Shown here in pieces: positions 54,007 through 63,974 of a DNA stretch of 64,000 nt; position 1 is the stretch's first letter, and each line of letters starts with the position of its first letter. The DNA comes from Azohydromonas caseinilytica (lineage in GTDB: Bacteria; Pseudomonadota; Gammaproteobacteria; Burkholderiales; Burkholderiaceae_C). The notes below the pieces were generated by a model. The model did not search any database and had not been told where the DNA came from. It saw only the letters and a list, made by a program, of their open reading frames with translations. Made by a program: the position numbers and the translations under genes. The stretch covers positions 1 to 64,000 of the forward strand of contig NZ_JABBFW010000003.1 in the NCBI RefSeq assembly GCF_012927045.1, in the 5' to 3' direction.

Positions 54007-55557
54007 ATGAATCGAACCCACAGCGCCGCTTCACGGCGGCGCCCTTTGACGACTGTTGCCTTTTTCCTGCTGTCCATGCTGAGCTGGACGGCAGCCATGG
54101 CTGCGTCCGCACAGGCTTTCGGCCTGGCCGACGTGGCCGAGCGCGCACGGGTGCTTGCGCAACAACCCTGGAAGCCGCCGACGACCACGCGCGAGCCTGC
54201 GCTGCTGGACCTGAGCTACGACGAGTACCGCGCGCTGCGCTTCGATCCGGCGCAGTCCACCTGGCGCGGCGCGGGGCTGCCCTTCGAGCTGCAGTACTTC
54301 CACGTCGGCCGCGGCTTCGCGCACCCGGTGCAGCTCCATGAAATCCAGGGCGGGCGCGCCACGCCGCTGCGCATTCCCGACAACGCCTTCGGCCGCCAGG
54401 CCAAGGGCGCGCCGGCTGGCACGGCGCCCGCGGCCGAGATCGCCGGCTTTCGCGTGCACTACCCGATCAACCGCCCGGACTACAAGGACGAGGTCATCGC
54501 CTTCCTGGGCGCAAGCTACTTCCGCGCCGTGGGCGCCGGCCAGCACTACGGCCTGTCGGCGCGCGGCCTGGCCGTGGACATCACCGGCGGCCAGGGCGAG
54601 GAGTTCCCCGCCTTCACCGCCTTCTGGCTGGAGCGCCCGGCTGCCGATGCCAAGGCCCTCACCTTCTACGCGCTGCTGGACGGCCCGCGCGTGGCCGGCG
54701 CCTACCGCTTCGACGTGAAGCCCGACGCTGCGACCGTGGTGGACGTGCGCGCCGTGCTCTACCTGCGCGCACCGGTGGCGGCGCTGGGCATCGCGCCGCT
54801 GACCAGCATGTTCTACGCGGGCGAAAACCAGCCCGTGCCGGGCGACTTCCGCCCCGAGGTGCACGACAGCGACGGGCTGCAGGTGCACAGCGCCAGCGGC
54901 GAGTGGCTGTGGCGCCCGCTGCACAACCCGGGCACGCCCTTTGCCACCAGCTTCGTCCTGCCGGGGTTGCGCGGCTTCGGACTGATGCAGCGCGACCGCG
55001 CCTTCAGCAGTTACGAGGACACCGAGGCCCAGTACGAGCGCCGCCCCAGCGTCTGGGTCGAGCCGCTGGGCGACTGGGGCCCAGGCCGCGTGGAGCTGCT
55101 GCAGTTCCACACCGTCGACGAGACCAACGACAACGTGGTGGCGAGCTGGGTGCCCCAGCAACTGCCCGCCCCGGGCCAGCCGCTGGAGCTGGCCTGGCGG
55201 CTGCACTGGCAGGGCACCGACGCCACCCGCCCGCCCGGCGCCTGGGTCACGCAGACACGGCTGGGCCGCGGCTTCGAGGCCCTGGGCCCCGAGGAGCTGC
55301 AGTACGTGGTCGATTTCGACGGCCCCGCGCTGCAGGCCCTCGCGGCCGACGCGCCGGTGCAGGCCGTGGTCAGCGCGCCGGCCGGCGCCAAGGTCCTTTT
55401 CGTCAATGCCTACCGCCATCCCCAGACCGGCGGCTGGCGCATGACGCTGCGCCTGCAGCGTCTGGCGCGCACGCAACCTGTGGAGCTGCGCGCCTATCTT
55501 CAATTGGGCACCCAGGTGCTGAGTGAGACATGGAGTCACGCCATCCCGCCGCAATGA
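54007..55557 (+). CDS. opgG: Periplasmic glucan biosynthesis protein OpgG
   Basis: 516-residue exported protein of the MdoG/OpgG family, needed for branching or release of osmoregulated periplasmic glucans. A signal peptide spans about residues 1-36 (VAFFLLSMLSWTAAMAASAQ). Family blocks include LLDLSYDEYRALRFDPAQS, GASYFRAVGAGQHYGLSARG, APLTSMFYAGEN, RGFGLMQRDRAFSSYED and YERRPSVWVEPLGDWGPGRV. ATG 54007 is chosen over GTG 53989. The stop overlaps the opgH start (ATGA), so the two are coupled. Confidence 0.95.
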   Translation: MNRTHSAASRRRPLTTVAFFLLSMLSWTAAMAASAQAFGLADVAERARVLAQQPWKPPTTTREPALLDLSYDEYRALRFDPAQSTWRGAGLPFELQYFHVGRGFAHPVQLHEIQGGRATPLRIPDNAFGRQAKGAPAGTAPAAEIAGFRVHYPINRPDYKDEVIAFLGASYFRAVGAGQHYGLSARGLAVDITGGQGEEFPAFTAFWLERPAADAKALTFYALLDGPRVAGAYRFDVKPDAATVVDVRAVLYLRAPVAALGIAPLTSMFYAGENQPVPGDFRPEVHDSDGLQVHSASGEWLWRPLHNPGTPFATSFVLPGLRGFGLMQRDRAFSSYEDTEAQYERRPSVWVEPLGDWGPGRVELLQFHTVDETNDNVVASWVPQQLPAPGQPLELAWRLHWQGTDATRPPGAWVTQTRLGRGFEALGPEELQYVVDFDGPALQALAADAPVQAVVSAPAGAKVLFVNAYRHPQTGGWRMTLRLQRLARTQPVELRAYLQLGTQVLSETWSHAIPPQ

Positions 55558-57767
55558 GCGCTGAACAACCGAGGAGCGCCGCGGCGACCGCCCCCACCGC
55601 CCCGCCGATCCATCGACGGCCCATGCCCGCGCGTCCGTGGTCCGGACCGGGTGCGGCGCTGCGTGCCCGGCTGCAAGGCACGGGTGGCGGCGAACGCGCC
55701 CGTGCCCGTACCGCAGACGCCGCCGAGCCGCCCTGGCACGCCGCGGCGCGCCGGCGCCGCACCGGGCTGCTGGGCGCGGTGACGCTGTCGGCCGGCATCG
55801 CCACGCTGGTGCTGGCGCAACCCGCCGTCGCCGACGGCCTGGACCTGGTCGAGGCGGCGCACCTGCTGCTGTTCTTCCTGCTGTTCGGCTGGGTCAGCGC
55901 GGGCTGCTTCACGGCGGTGGCCGGCTACCTCTGCCTGCGCCGCGGCGACCCGCACACGCTCTCGCCCCAGGTGCTGCCGCAGACCGGCCCCACGGACCCG
56001 GCCGCGCGCGTGGCACTGACGATGCCGATCTGCAACGAGGACATCGACACCGTCTTCGCCGGGCTGCGCGAGACCTGCGAGTCGCTGCGCGCCACCGGGC
56101 GCGAGGAAGCCTTCGACCTCTTCATCCTCTCCGACAGCAGCGACCCGGCGCTGCGGGCCGCGGAGCTGCGCGCCTGGCGCGAGCTGCGCGCGCAGCTGGG
56201 CTCGGGCCTGGGCGAGCGCATCTACTACCGCCACCGCCGCCGCCGCACCCGGCGCAAGGCCGGCAACGTGGCCGACTTCTGCCGCCGCTGGGGCGCGCTG
56301 TACCGCTACATGGTGGTGCTGGACGCCGACAGCGTCATGACCGGCGAGTGCCTGGTGAAGATGCAGCAGCTCATGGAGCAGCACCCGCGCATCGGCATCC
56401 TGCAGACGCAGCCGGTGTCGCGCGGCCACGACACGCTGCATGCGCGCGCGCAGCAGTTCCTGGGCCGCGTAGCCGCGCCGCTGTTCGCGGCCGGGCTGCG
56501 CTGCTGGCAACTGGGCGAGTCGCACTACTGGGGCCACAACGCCATGCTGCGCGTGGCGCCCTTCATGCAGCACTGCGGCCTGGCGCCGCTGCCGCGGCGC
56601 GGCGGGCTGGGCGGCGAGATCCTGTCGCACGACTTCGTGGAGGCCGCGCTCATCCGCCGCGCCGGCTACGAGGTCTGGCTGGTGGACCTGCCCGGCAGCT
56701 TCGAGCAGCCGCCGGCACACCTGCTCGACGAACTGCAGCGCGACCGCCGCTGGTGCCAGGGCAACCTGCAGAACGTGTGGCTGGTGGCCGAGCCCGGCTT
56801 CGCGCCGGTGCACCGTGCCATGTTCTTCAGCGGGGCCCTCTCGTATGTGGCCTCGCCGCTGTGGCTGCTGTTCATGGTGCTGGGCGTGTTCAGTGCGGAC
56901 GACGGCGCCGGCCATGTCTTTGCCGGCGCGCCGCTGCTGTGGGCGCTGACGCTGGCGATGCTGGCCGCGCCGCGCGCGCTGGGCGTGGCGCTGGTGATCC
57001 GGCGCGGCCAGGCCGCGGCCTACGGCGGCGTGGCGCGGCTGGTCATCGGCTCGCTGCTGGAGGCGCTGCTGTCGGCGCTGCAGGCGCCGTTGCGCATGCT
57101 GGCGCACACGGTGTTCGTGGTGGGCGCGCTCACCGGGCTGAAGCTGGACTGGAAGTCGCCCTCGCGCGACGCGGTGGCGCTGCGCTGGCGTGACGCGCTG
57201 CGCCGCTTCGGCCCCTGGGCCGTGCCGGCCGCCGCCGTGGCCTGGCTGGCCGAGGTGCCGACGCTGGCGCCGGTGTGGTTGCCGCTGCTGCTGGCCGTGC
57301 CGCTGGCGGTGTGGACCAGCCGCCCCGAGGTCGGCGCCTGGCTGCGCCGCCGCGGCGTGTGGCTGACACCGGACGAGCTGCAGCTGGCGGACACCCCGGC
57401 CCGCTTCGCGCCGCGCCCCGCCCGGCCCGCGCCGCTGGCGCCGGTGGTGGTGCGCCGGCCGGCGCCACAGGGCTTCAGCCTGCCGCCCCTGGCCTCGCTG
57501 CTGGCCCTGCGCCCGCAGCAGGCGCTGGCCCGCGCCATGGCCATGGTGGCGCTGGCCATCCCCGTGGTGCCGGCCGTGCTGACGCCGGAGCGCACCCGGG
57601 TGTCGGTGGCCTACCTGATGGCCGAGCCCGCGCCCTACGAGGGCCGCACCGCCGCCGCGACGCTCAAGGGCCGCGAGAAGGCCACCAAGCCGGGCAAGCG
57701 CCGCTACAACCAGCGCACCGTGCCGACCTCGGCCACGGCCCGGACCTCGACGGCGACGCCGAGCTGA
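55554..57767 (+). CDS. opgH: Glucans biosynthesis glucosyltransferase OpgH
   Basis: 737-residue inner-membrane GT2-family glucosyltransferase that polymerises the beta-glucan backbone from UDP-glucose. Two N-terminal membrane segments flank the start of the catalytic domain (TMPICNEDIDTVFAGLRETC). The active-site Asp residues are in VVLDADSVMTGE and ILSHDFVEAAL, and the Q-x-x-R-W-like motif is RDRRWCQGNLQNVWL. Several C-terminal membrane helices and a basic tail follow. ATG 55554 overlaps the opgG stop; an ATG at 55530 is an alternative. Confidence 0.94.
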   Translation: MSAEQPRSAAATAPTAPPIHRRPMPARPWSGPGAALRARLQGTGGGERARARTADAAEPPWHAAARRRRTGLLGAVTLSAGIATLVLAQPAVADGLDLVEAAHLLLFFLLFGWVSAGCFTAVAGYLCLRRGDPHTLSPQVLPQTGPTDPAARVALTMPICNEDIDTVFAGLRETCESLRATGREEAFDLFILSDSSDPALRAAELRAWRELRAQLGSGLGERIYYRHRRRRTRRKAGNVADFCRRWGALYRYMVVLDADSVMTGECLVKMQQLMEQHPRIGILQTQPVSRGHDTLHARAQQFLGRVAAPLFAAGLRCWQLGESHYWGHNAMLRVAPFMQHCGLAPLPRRGGLGGEILSHDFVEAALIRRAGYEVWLVDLPGSFEQPPAHLLDELQRDRRWCQGNLQNVWLVAEPGFAPVHRAMFFSGALSYVASPLWLLFMVLGVFSADDGAGHVFAGAPLLWALTLAMLAAPRALGVALVIRRGQAAAYGGVARLVIGSLLEALLSALQAPLRMLAHTVFVVGALTGLKLDWKSPSRDAVALRWRDALRRFGPWAVPAAAVAWLAEVPTLAPVWLPLLLAVPLAVWTSRPEVGAWLRRRGVWLTPDELQLADTPARFAPRPARPAPLAPVVVRRPAPQGFSLPPLASLLALRPQQALARAMAMVALAIPVVPAVLTPERTRVSVAYLMAEPAPYEGRTAAATLKGREKATKPGKRRYNQRTVPTSATARTSTATPS

Positions 57768-57783
57768 GTCCGGCCGCCAGCGT

Positions 57784-59097
57784 TCAGCTGGCAGGCTGGA
57801 GGGCGTGGATCACGCCCTCCGCCGCCGCACAGCCGCTGGCGAAGCAGGCGGTGAGCAGGTAGCCGCCGGTGGGCGCTTCCCAGTCCAGCATCTCGCCGGC
57901 GCACCACACGCCAGGCAGCGCGCGCAGCGCCTTGGAACGCTCCTCCAGCGCCTCGAAGCGCACACCGCCGGCGCTGCTGATCGCCTCGGCGATGGGCCGC
58001 GGCCGGATCAGCGGCAGCGGCAGCGCCTTGATCGCCGCCGCCAGCGGCGCCGGGTCCGCACCCGGCGCAAACAGCGCCTTGGGCAGCAGCTCGTGCAGCA
58101 GCGCGGCCTTGGCGCCGTCCAGGTTCAGCCGGCTTTTCAGATGCGTGGACAGCGAGCGCGCCCCGCGCGGGCGTGCCACCTCGGCCGCCACAAACGCCGC
58201 GTCGCGGTCCGGCAGCAGGTCCAGCGTCGGCACGGCCCGGCCTTGTTGATGGAGGGCCTCGCGCAGCACCGAGGAGGCGGCGTAGACCAGGCTGCCCTCC
58301 ACACCGCTCTCGGTGAGCACGAACTCGCCGCGCTGCTCGAAGCGCCGCGCGCCGTCCTCGAAGCGCAGCACCACGGTCTTGAGCGGCGTGCCGGCGAAGC
58401 GGCTGCGCAGGAACTCGCTCCAGCCCTCCTGCACCGTGCCATCGGGCCCGATGCGGCCCACGTCGAAGCCGCAGTTGGCCGGCTGCAGCGGCGCGACGTC
58501 CACGCCGCGCTGCGCCAGCAGCGGCACCCAGGCGCCGTCCGAGCCCAGCCGCGGCCAGCTCGCGCCGCCCAGCGCCAGCACCACGGCGCGGGCCTGCACG
58601 GTGCTGCGCCCCTGGGGCGTCTCGAACAGCAGCGGCGGCGGCAGCGCGCCGGAGCCCGGCGCCGCCGCCTCGTCCGCCCAACCCACCCAGCGGTGGCGCA
58701 TGTGGAACACGACGCCCAGGGCGCGCAACCGCTGCAGCCAGGCGCGCAGCAGCGGCGCGGCCTTCATGTCGGTCGGGAAGACGCGGCCGGAGCTGCCGAC
58801 GAAGGTGGCTATGCCCAGCCCGGCGGCCCAGCGCCGCAGCGCGTCGGCGTCGAAGCGGCGCAGCATCGGCTCGATGGCCGCGCGCCGCGCGCCGTAGCGG
58901 CCGACGAAGCGCTCGAAGGGCTCGGAATGGGTCAGGTTCATCCCGCCCTTGCCGGCGAGCAGGAACTTGCGGCCGACGGAAGGCATGGCATCGAAGACCT
59001 CGACGCGCAGCCCGGCTTGGGCCAGGCGCTCGGCCGCCATCAGGCCGGCCGGACCGGCGCCGACCACGGCGACCGCGGAATCAGGGGGGGTACTCAT
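57784..59097 (-). CDS. HI0933-type FAD flavoprotein (TIGR03862-like)
   Basis: 437-residue FAD-dependent oxidoreductase of the HI0933/BaiN-like family. The dinucleotide fold motif VAVVGAGPAGLMAAERLAQA begins at about residue 9, followed by GRKFLLAGKGGMNLTHSEPF (family signature) and RVFPTDMKAAPLLRAWL. The C-terminal pattern is GVWCAGEMLDWEAPTGGYLL then TACFASG. The start MSTPPDSAVAVV at 59097 is preferred over an in-frame codon at 59145. It is convergent with opgH, 16 bp away. The physiological substrate is unknown for most members. Confidence 0.87.
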   Translation of the reverse strand: MSTPPDSAVAVVGAGPAGLMAAERLAQAGLRVEVFDAMPSVGRKFLLAGKGGMNLTHSEPFERFVGRYGARRAAIEPMLRRFDADALRRWAAGLGIATFVGSSGRVFPTDMKAAPLLRAWLQRLRALGVVFHMRHRWVGWADEAAAPGSGALPPPLLFETPQGRSTVQARAVVLALGGASWPRLGSDGAWVPLLAQRGVDVAPLQPANCGFDVGRIGPDGTVQEGWSEFLRSRFAGTPLKTVVLRFEDGARRFEQRGEFVLTESGVEGSLVYAASSVLREALHQQGRAVPTLDLLPDRDAAFVAAEVARPRGARSLSTHLKSRLNLDGAKAALLHELLPKALFAPGADPAPLAAAIKALPLPLIRPRPIAEAISSAGGVRFEALEERSKALRALPGVWCAGEMLDWEAPTGGYLLTACFASGCAAAEGVIHALQPAS

Positions 59098-59293
59098 GAG
59101 GCGGCGCAGTGTGCCACGGGGGTCCGAGGCGCCGGCCGGCGGCATGGAGGAGCCGGCAGCGCGGCCGGGACATGGGCAGAGAGCGTCAGGCCAACAGACA
59201 GTGGATTGTCAATCGGGACTCAATAGTGGAGTTACTGAATAGCCTTGAGTGAGTTTGAAGTTGACTGGGAGGAAACAATACAAGGTCTTCTCC

Positions 59294-60943
59294 TCACGGC
59301 ATCGCCCGCTCCAACAACAAATCCACGTCGCACCCCGGCGGCAGCGCGCCGAACAGGTCGGCGCCGGCGTCGATGCGGGCGGCGCAGAAGGCGGCGAACA
59401 CGCCTTCCGGAGCCTGCCGCCGCAGCAGCGCCGCCTGCAGCAGCAGCGCGACGTCGCGGGCCAGCCGCCGCGCCTGGGCCTCCTCCGGCACGGCCAGGCG
59501 GTAGCTCAGCGTGGCGGCCAGCCGCTCGGCGCCCGGGTGCGCGCCGTGCAGCACCGCCAGCTCCTGCTGCAGCACCTCGATGACGGCCTCGCCGCGCAGC
59601 GCGCGCAGCAGGTCCAGCGCCATGACGTTGCCGGCGCCTTCCCAGATCGAGTTCAGCGGCATCTCGCGGTACAGCCGCGCCATCGGGCCATGGCCCTCGT
59701 CCTCGACGTAGCCGTTGCCGCCCAGGCACTCCATGGCCTCCTGCGCGAAGTGGCTGCCGCGCTTGCAGACCCAGAACTTCGCGATCGGCGTGAGCAGCCG
59801 GCGCAGCAGCGCCTCGCGCGCGGCGCCGCCGCCCGGGTGCTCGCTCACGTCCACCGCGCAGGCCAGGCGCATCGCCAGCGCCGTGGCGCCCTCCACCTCC
59901 AGCGCCAGGTCGGCCAGCACGCTGCGCATCAGCGGCTGCTCGATCAGCGGCCGGCCGAAAGCGCTGCGCTGCGTGCAGTGGTGCAGCGCCAGCGCCAGTG
60001 CCTGGCGCATCAGCCCGGCGCTGCCCAGCGCGCAGTCCAGGCGGGTGAGCGTGCCCATCTCCAGGATCTGGGCGATGCCGCGGCCCTCCTCGCCCACGAG
60101 CCAGCCCAAGGCGCCGTCGAACTCCACCTCGGCGCTGGCGTTGGCGTGGTTGCCCAGCTTGTCCTTCAGGCGCTGGATCTGCAGGGCGTTGCGGCTGCCG
60201 TCGGGCAGCAGGCGCGGCACGAAGAAGCCGCTCGGCCCGGCGGCGGTCCTGGCCAGCACCAGGTGCGCGTCGCTCATCGGCGCGGAGAAGAACCACTTGT
60301 GGCCGGTGAGCCGGAAGCAGCGGCCCCAGTCGGTGTCCTGGTCGAACTCGGCGCGGCTGGTGATGGCGCGCAGGTCGGAGCCGCCCTGCTTCTCGGTCAT
60401 GCCCATGCCCATGGTCAGCCCCGCCTTTTGCGGCCCGGGCAGCGGGCGCGGGTCGTAGGCCGGGGCGGACAGGCCCGGACCCCAGGCGGCGTACAGCGCG
60501 GCGTTGGCGCGCAGCGCCGGCGTGGCGGCGTAGCTCATGGAGATCGGGCACATCACGCCCGCCTCCACGCCGTTGAACAGCAGGAAGCCGGCAGCGCGCG
60601 CGATGTGCGCGCCCGGCGGCCGGGCCCAGGGCGCGGCTTGCAGCCCGTGCGTGGCGGCGCACTGCATCAGCGCGTGGTAGGCGGGATGGAACTCGACCTC
60701 GTCGATGCGCCGCCCGCCGCGGTCGTAGGGGCGCAGCCGCGGCGGATAGCGGTTGGCGAGCCGGGCCTGGGCCTGCAGCTCCGCGCTGCCCAGCGCGCGG
60801 CCCAGGGCATGCAGCGGGGCGAGGTCCAGGTCCGGCGCCAGGGTGCGCAGCGCCTCCTGCAGCGGCCGGTGTCCGGCGAACAGGTCCACACCGGTGAGCT
60901 CGCTGCTCTGGTTGAAGACCTCGTGGGTGGCGTGCGTCGTCAT
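59294..60943 (-). CDS. AidB-like acyl-CoA dehydrogenase
   Basis: 549-residue member of the acyl-CoA dehydrogenase superfamily, close to AidB by length and N-terminus (HEVFNQSSELTGVDLFAGHR). FAD/substrate motifs are GMGMTEKQGGSDLRAITSRA, WFFSAPMSDAHLVL, and the C-terminal CLGGNGYVEDEGHGPMARLY with MPLNSIWEGAGNVMALDLLR, whose Glu in YVEDEG/WEGAGN matches the family. AidB proteins bind DNA and protect against alkylation, but some act on acyl-CoA. Here it precedes a thioesterase and a ligase gene, so a catabolic role is also possible. Confidence 0.85.
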   Translation of the reverse strand: MTTHATHEVFNQSSELTGVDLFAGHRPLQEALRTLAPDLDLAPLHALGRALGSAELQAQARLANRYPPRLRPYDRGGRRIDEVEFHPAYHALMQCAATHGLQAAPWARPPGAHIARAAGFLLFNGVEAGVMCPISMSYAATPALRANAALYAAWGPGLSAPAYDPRPLPGPQKAGLTMGMGMTEKQGGSDLRAITSRAEFDQDTDWGRCFRLTGHKWFFSAPMSDAHLVLARTAAGPSGFFVPRLLPDGSRNALQIQRLKDKLGNHANASAEVEFDGALGWLVGEEGRGIAQILEMGTLTRLDCALGSAGLMRQALALALHHCTQRSAFGRPLIEQPLMRSVLADLALEVEGATALAMRLACAVDVSEHPGGGAAREALLRRLLTPIAKFWVCKRGSHFAQEAMECLGGNGYVEDEGHGPMARLYREMPLNSIWEGAGNVMALDLLRALRGEAVIEVLQQELAVLHGAHPGAERLAATLSYRLAVPEEAQARRLARDVALLLQAALLRRQAPEGVFAAFCAARIDAGADLFGALPPGCDVDLLLERAMP

Positions 60944-61021
60944 GGCTGTCTCCTTCCTGGACCTCAGCCCGGGAGCGCCAGCAGGCTTCGGACCCGGCGC
61001 CGCTGCGCCGGCGCGCGGGGC

Positions 61022-61567
61022 TCAGCCCGTGACCGAAGGCGCTGCGTCCGCGTCGTCCGGCGCCGGTCCGCGCAGGTTCTTGAGCTGCCGCCCGGCCGGC
61101 AACTGCCGCATGTATTTGAAAGTGGCCGTGGCGTGGGCGCAGCGCTGGCCTTGCGCGTCGAACACCGAGCCCTCGCAGAAGGCCATGGTGGCGGTGCGGT
61201 GCAGCACCTGCGCCGCGGCGCGCAGCCGGCCCTGGCCCGGGCGCATGAAGCTGGTCTTCATCTCGATGGTGACCACGCCCGGCGTGCCCGCGGCCTCGCG
61301 CGGGTCGGTGCCGGGCGTGACGTTGACGCTGCGCGCGGCATGCGCCATGGCCACGTCCAGCAGCGTCATCACCACGCCGCCATGGGCAACGGCGAAGGAA
61401 TTGAGGTGCGCGGTGGCCAGATCGACCTGGATCTCGGCCTCCCCGCCGCCGAAGGCATGCAGCTCCAGGCCGAGCTCCTCGACGAAGGGGATGTGGATGG
61501 GGAACGGCAGCGGGCTGCGCGTCGCGGCGGCGCTGTCGGGCGCGGCGGAGGGGGCGTCTTTCTTCAT
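61022..61567 (-). CDS. PaaI-type hot-dog thioesterase
   Basis: 181-residue acyl-CoA thioesterase of the PaaI/YbgC-like hot-dog family. The active-site block reads AHLNSFAVAHGGVVMTLLDV (about residues 53-72) with the HGG motif and the downstream Asp, followed by SVNVTPGTDPREAAGTPGVV and IEMKTSFMRPGQGRLRAAAQ. It starts at ATG 61567, 47 bp after the ligase gene, and is followed 78 bp later by the AidB-like gene, all on the same strand. The substrate is unknown. Confidence 0.85.
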   Translation of the reverse strand: MKKDAPSAAPDSAAATRSPLPFPIHIPFVEELGLELHAFGGGEAEIQVDLATAHLNSFAVAHGGVVMTLLDVAMAHAARSVNVTPGTDPREAAGTPGVVTIEMKTSFMRPGQGRLRAAAQVLHRTATMAFCEGSVFDAQGQRCAHATATFKYMRQLPAGRQLKNLRGPAPDDADAAPSVTG

Positions 61568-61614
61568 GGGCCGGCATTGGACAACACCCTGCGCGCCGGC
61601 CCTGCCCCGGCGCC

Positions 61615-63267
61615 TCAGCCGCGCTGCTGGATCAGCCAGTCCTTGTACTTGCCCCGCAGCGTCAGCTTGCTGAGCTTGCCCGTGGCGGTGTGCGGCAGCT
61701 CGTCCACGAACACCACGTCGTCGGGCGTCTGCCAATGGGCGATGCGGCCCTTGAAGAAGCTCAGCAGCTCCTCGCGCGTGACGCTGGCGCCGGGCTTCAG
61801 CTGCGCCAGCAGCAGCGGGCGCTCGTCCCACACCGGGTGCGTGGCGGCGATCACCGCCGCCTCCTTCACCGCCGGATGCGCCATGGCGATGTTCTCCAGC
61901 TCGATGGAGCTGATCCACTCGCCGCCGCTCTTGACCACGTCCTTGCTGCGGTCGGTGATCTGCATGAAGCCGTCGGCGTCCATGGTCGCCACGTCGCCGG
62001 TGGGGAACCACGCGCCGTGGTCCTTTACCTCCACCAGCGGCGAGCTGTCCTCGTTCCAGTAGCGCTCGATCACCCAGGGACCGCGCGCCACCAGGTGCCC
62101 GGCCTGCTGGCTGTCCCAGGGCAGCACCTCGTGGGCGTCGTTGATGACGTCGATGTCCACGCCGTAGATGGCCTTGCCCTGCTTCTCCAGCAGCCGGTGC
62201 CGCTCGGCCGCCGGCAGCGTCGCGTGCTTGGGCTGCAGCCGCGCGAGCGTGCCCAGCGGCGACATCTCCGTCATGCCCCAGGCGTGGATGACATGCACGC
62301 CGTACTCCTCCAGCGCGCGCATCAGCGCCGGCGGGCAGGCCGAGCCGCCGATGACAGTGCGGCGGAAGGTGGAGAACTCCAGGCCCCGGCTGCGCACATG
62401 CTCCATCAGGCCCAGCCACAGCGTGGGCACGCCGGCGCTGAAGGTCACCTTCTCGCCCTCGAACAGCTCGTAGAGCGAGGCGCCGTCGAGCTTGGGGCCG
62501 GGCAGCACCAGCTTGCAGCCCACCAGCGCCGCCGTGTAGGGCAGGCCCCAGGCGTTGACGTGGAACATGGGCACGGCGGGCAGGATGACGTCGCAGGCGC
62601 TGGCGGCCATGGCGTCGGGCAGCGCCGCGGCGTAGGCGTGCAGCACGGTGGAGCGGTGGCTGTAGAGCGCGCCCTTGGGGTTGCCGGTGGTGCCCGAGCT
62701 GTAGCAGAGGCTGGAGGCGCACTGCTCGTCGAAGCTGGGCCAGGCGTAGCGCCCGTCCTCGGCCGCGAGCAGCTCCTCGTAGCACAGCAGGTTGGGCACC
62801 GCGCTCTGCGCCGGCATGTGGGCGCGATCCGTCATGAGCACGAAGTGCCGCACCGTGCCCAGCTGCGGCGCGAGCTGCTCGACCAGCGGCAGCAGGTTCA
62901 GATCGAAACAGAGCACCTTGTCGGCCGCGTCGTTGGCGATCCAGGCGATCTGCTGCGGGAACAGGCGCGGGTTGATGGTGTGGCACACCAGCTGCGAGCC
63001 GGAGGTGGCGTAGTAGATCTCCAGGTGCCGGTCGGTGTTCCAGGCCAGCGTGGCGACGCGGTCGCCGCTCTCGCAGCCCAGGCGCTGCAGGGCCTGGGCG
63101 AAGCGCCGCGCGCGCTGCTCGACCTGGGACCAGCTGCTGCGGTGCAGCGGGCCTTCCACGCGGCGCGTGACGATCTCGGTATCGCCGGCATGGCGCGCCG
63201 CGTGCGTGATCAGGGACGAGATCAGCAGCGGCATCTGCATCATGCGGCCGTACAGGGGGGCGGTCAT
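61615..63267 (-). CDS. AMP-dependent acyl-CoA ligase (DmdB/medium-long-chain type)
   Basis: 550-residue ANL-family ligase. The phosphate loop [19 protein letters not shown] is at about residues 188-206; downstream are [29 protein letters not shown], the [20 protein letters not shown] hinge block, [16 protein letters not shown] and the C-terminal [19 protein letters not shown] with the catalytic Lys. The MFHVNAWG pattern resembles DmdB (3-methylmercaptopropionyl-CoA ligase) and fatty-acid ligases. AGGAGACACC precedes the ATG. It heads a minus-strand group with the thioesterase and AidB-like gene. Confidence 0.88.
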   Translation of the reverse strand: MTAPLYGRMMQMPLLISSLITHAARHAGDTEIVTRRVEGPLHRSSWSQVEQRARRFAQALQRLGCESGDRVATLAWNTDRHLEIYYATSGSQLVCHTINPRLFPQQIAWIANDAADKVLCFDLNLLPLVEQLAPQLGTVRHFVLMTDRAHMPAQSAVPNLLCYEELLAAEDGRYAWPSFDEQCASSLCYSSGTTGNPKGALYSHRSTVLHAYAAALPDAMAASACDVILPAVPMFHVNAWGLPYTAALVGCKLVLPGPKLDGASLYELFEGEKVTFSAGVPTLWLGLMEHVRSRGLEFSTFRRTVIGGSACPPALMRALEEYGVHVIHAWGMTEMSPLGTLARLQPKHATLPAAERHRLLEKQGKAIYGVDIDVINDAHEVLPWDSQQAGHLVARGPWVIERYWNEDSSPLVEVKDHGAWFPTGDVATMDADGFMQITDRSKDVVKSGGEWISSIELENIAMAHPAVKEAAVIAATHPVWDERPLLLAQLKPGASVTREELLSFFKGRIAHWQTPDDVVFVDELPHTATGKLSKLTLRGKYKDWLIQQRG

Positions 63268-63533
63268 GGTGGTGTCTCCTCGGGGCGAACCCGGGCCATC
63301 TTCCCGGCCGGCCGCAAGCTGTTGCAGCCGGTTAAGCCCTGATGCCGGGCATGCGTTGGGCCATCACTACACTGGGTCGCCGACGGCCCTCCGGCAAGGC
63401 TGCGGCGGCAATCCGGGCAATGGCGCGGCGCGGGCCGCGGCTGCGGGCTGCCGCGGCGCGGCGCGGCCGGCGCACGCGGTGTCCGCCGGCTGCCCGCCGG
63501 GGGACGTTACAGATCGAAGTATCCTGTCCCCCC

Positions 63534-63974
63534 ATGAAGCACAACCCGCACCCGCACGACGATCCGCGCTACCCGGTGCAGCGCAGCGACGCCGAATGGC
63601 GCGCCCAGCTCGACCCGATGCAGTACCAGGTGGCGCGCCACGCCGCCACCGAGCGCCCCTTCAGCGGCAAGTACTGGGACCACTTCGACGACGGCATCTA
63701 CCGCTGCGTGGGCTGCGGCGCGCCGCTGTTCGATGCCCGCACCAAGTTCGACGCCGGCTGCGGCTGGCCCAGCTACTTCGAGCCGATCGAGGGCGAGGTC
63801 GTCGAGCGCGTGGAGGACCGCAGCCACGGCATGGTGCGCGTGGAGGTGCGCTGCAAGCGCTGCGGCACGCACCTGGGCCATGTCTTCCCCGACGGCCCGG
63901 CACCCACCGGCGAGCGCTACTGCATCAACTCCGCCGCCATCGATTTCGAGCCGCGCAAAGACGACCAAGCATGA
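63534..63974 (+). CDS. msrB: Peptide-methionine (R)-S-oxide reductase MsrB
   Basis: 146-residue MsrB, repairing methionine-R-sulfoxide in the cytoplasm. Two zinc-binding pairs are CVGCG and [12 protein letters not shown]; the catalytic Cys is in [13 protein letters not shown] near the C-terminus, and [14 protein letters not shown] is the family block around the resolving region. ATG 63534 gives the normal length; the in-frame upstream extension is Arg/Ala-rich and non-conserved. The next gene starts at 63971, overlapping the stop as ATGA. It is divergent from the ligase gene across 266 bp in which no clear promoter was recognised. Confidence 0.95.
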   Translation: MKHNPHPHDDPRYPVQRSDAEWRAQLDPMQYQVARHAATERPFSGKYWDHFDDGIYRCVGCGAPLFDARTKFDAGCGWPSYFEPIEGEVVERVEDRSHGMVRVEVRCKRCGTHLGHVFPDGPAPTGERYCINSAAIDFEPRKDDQA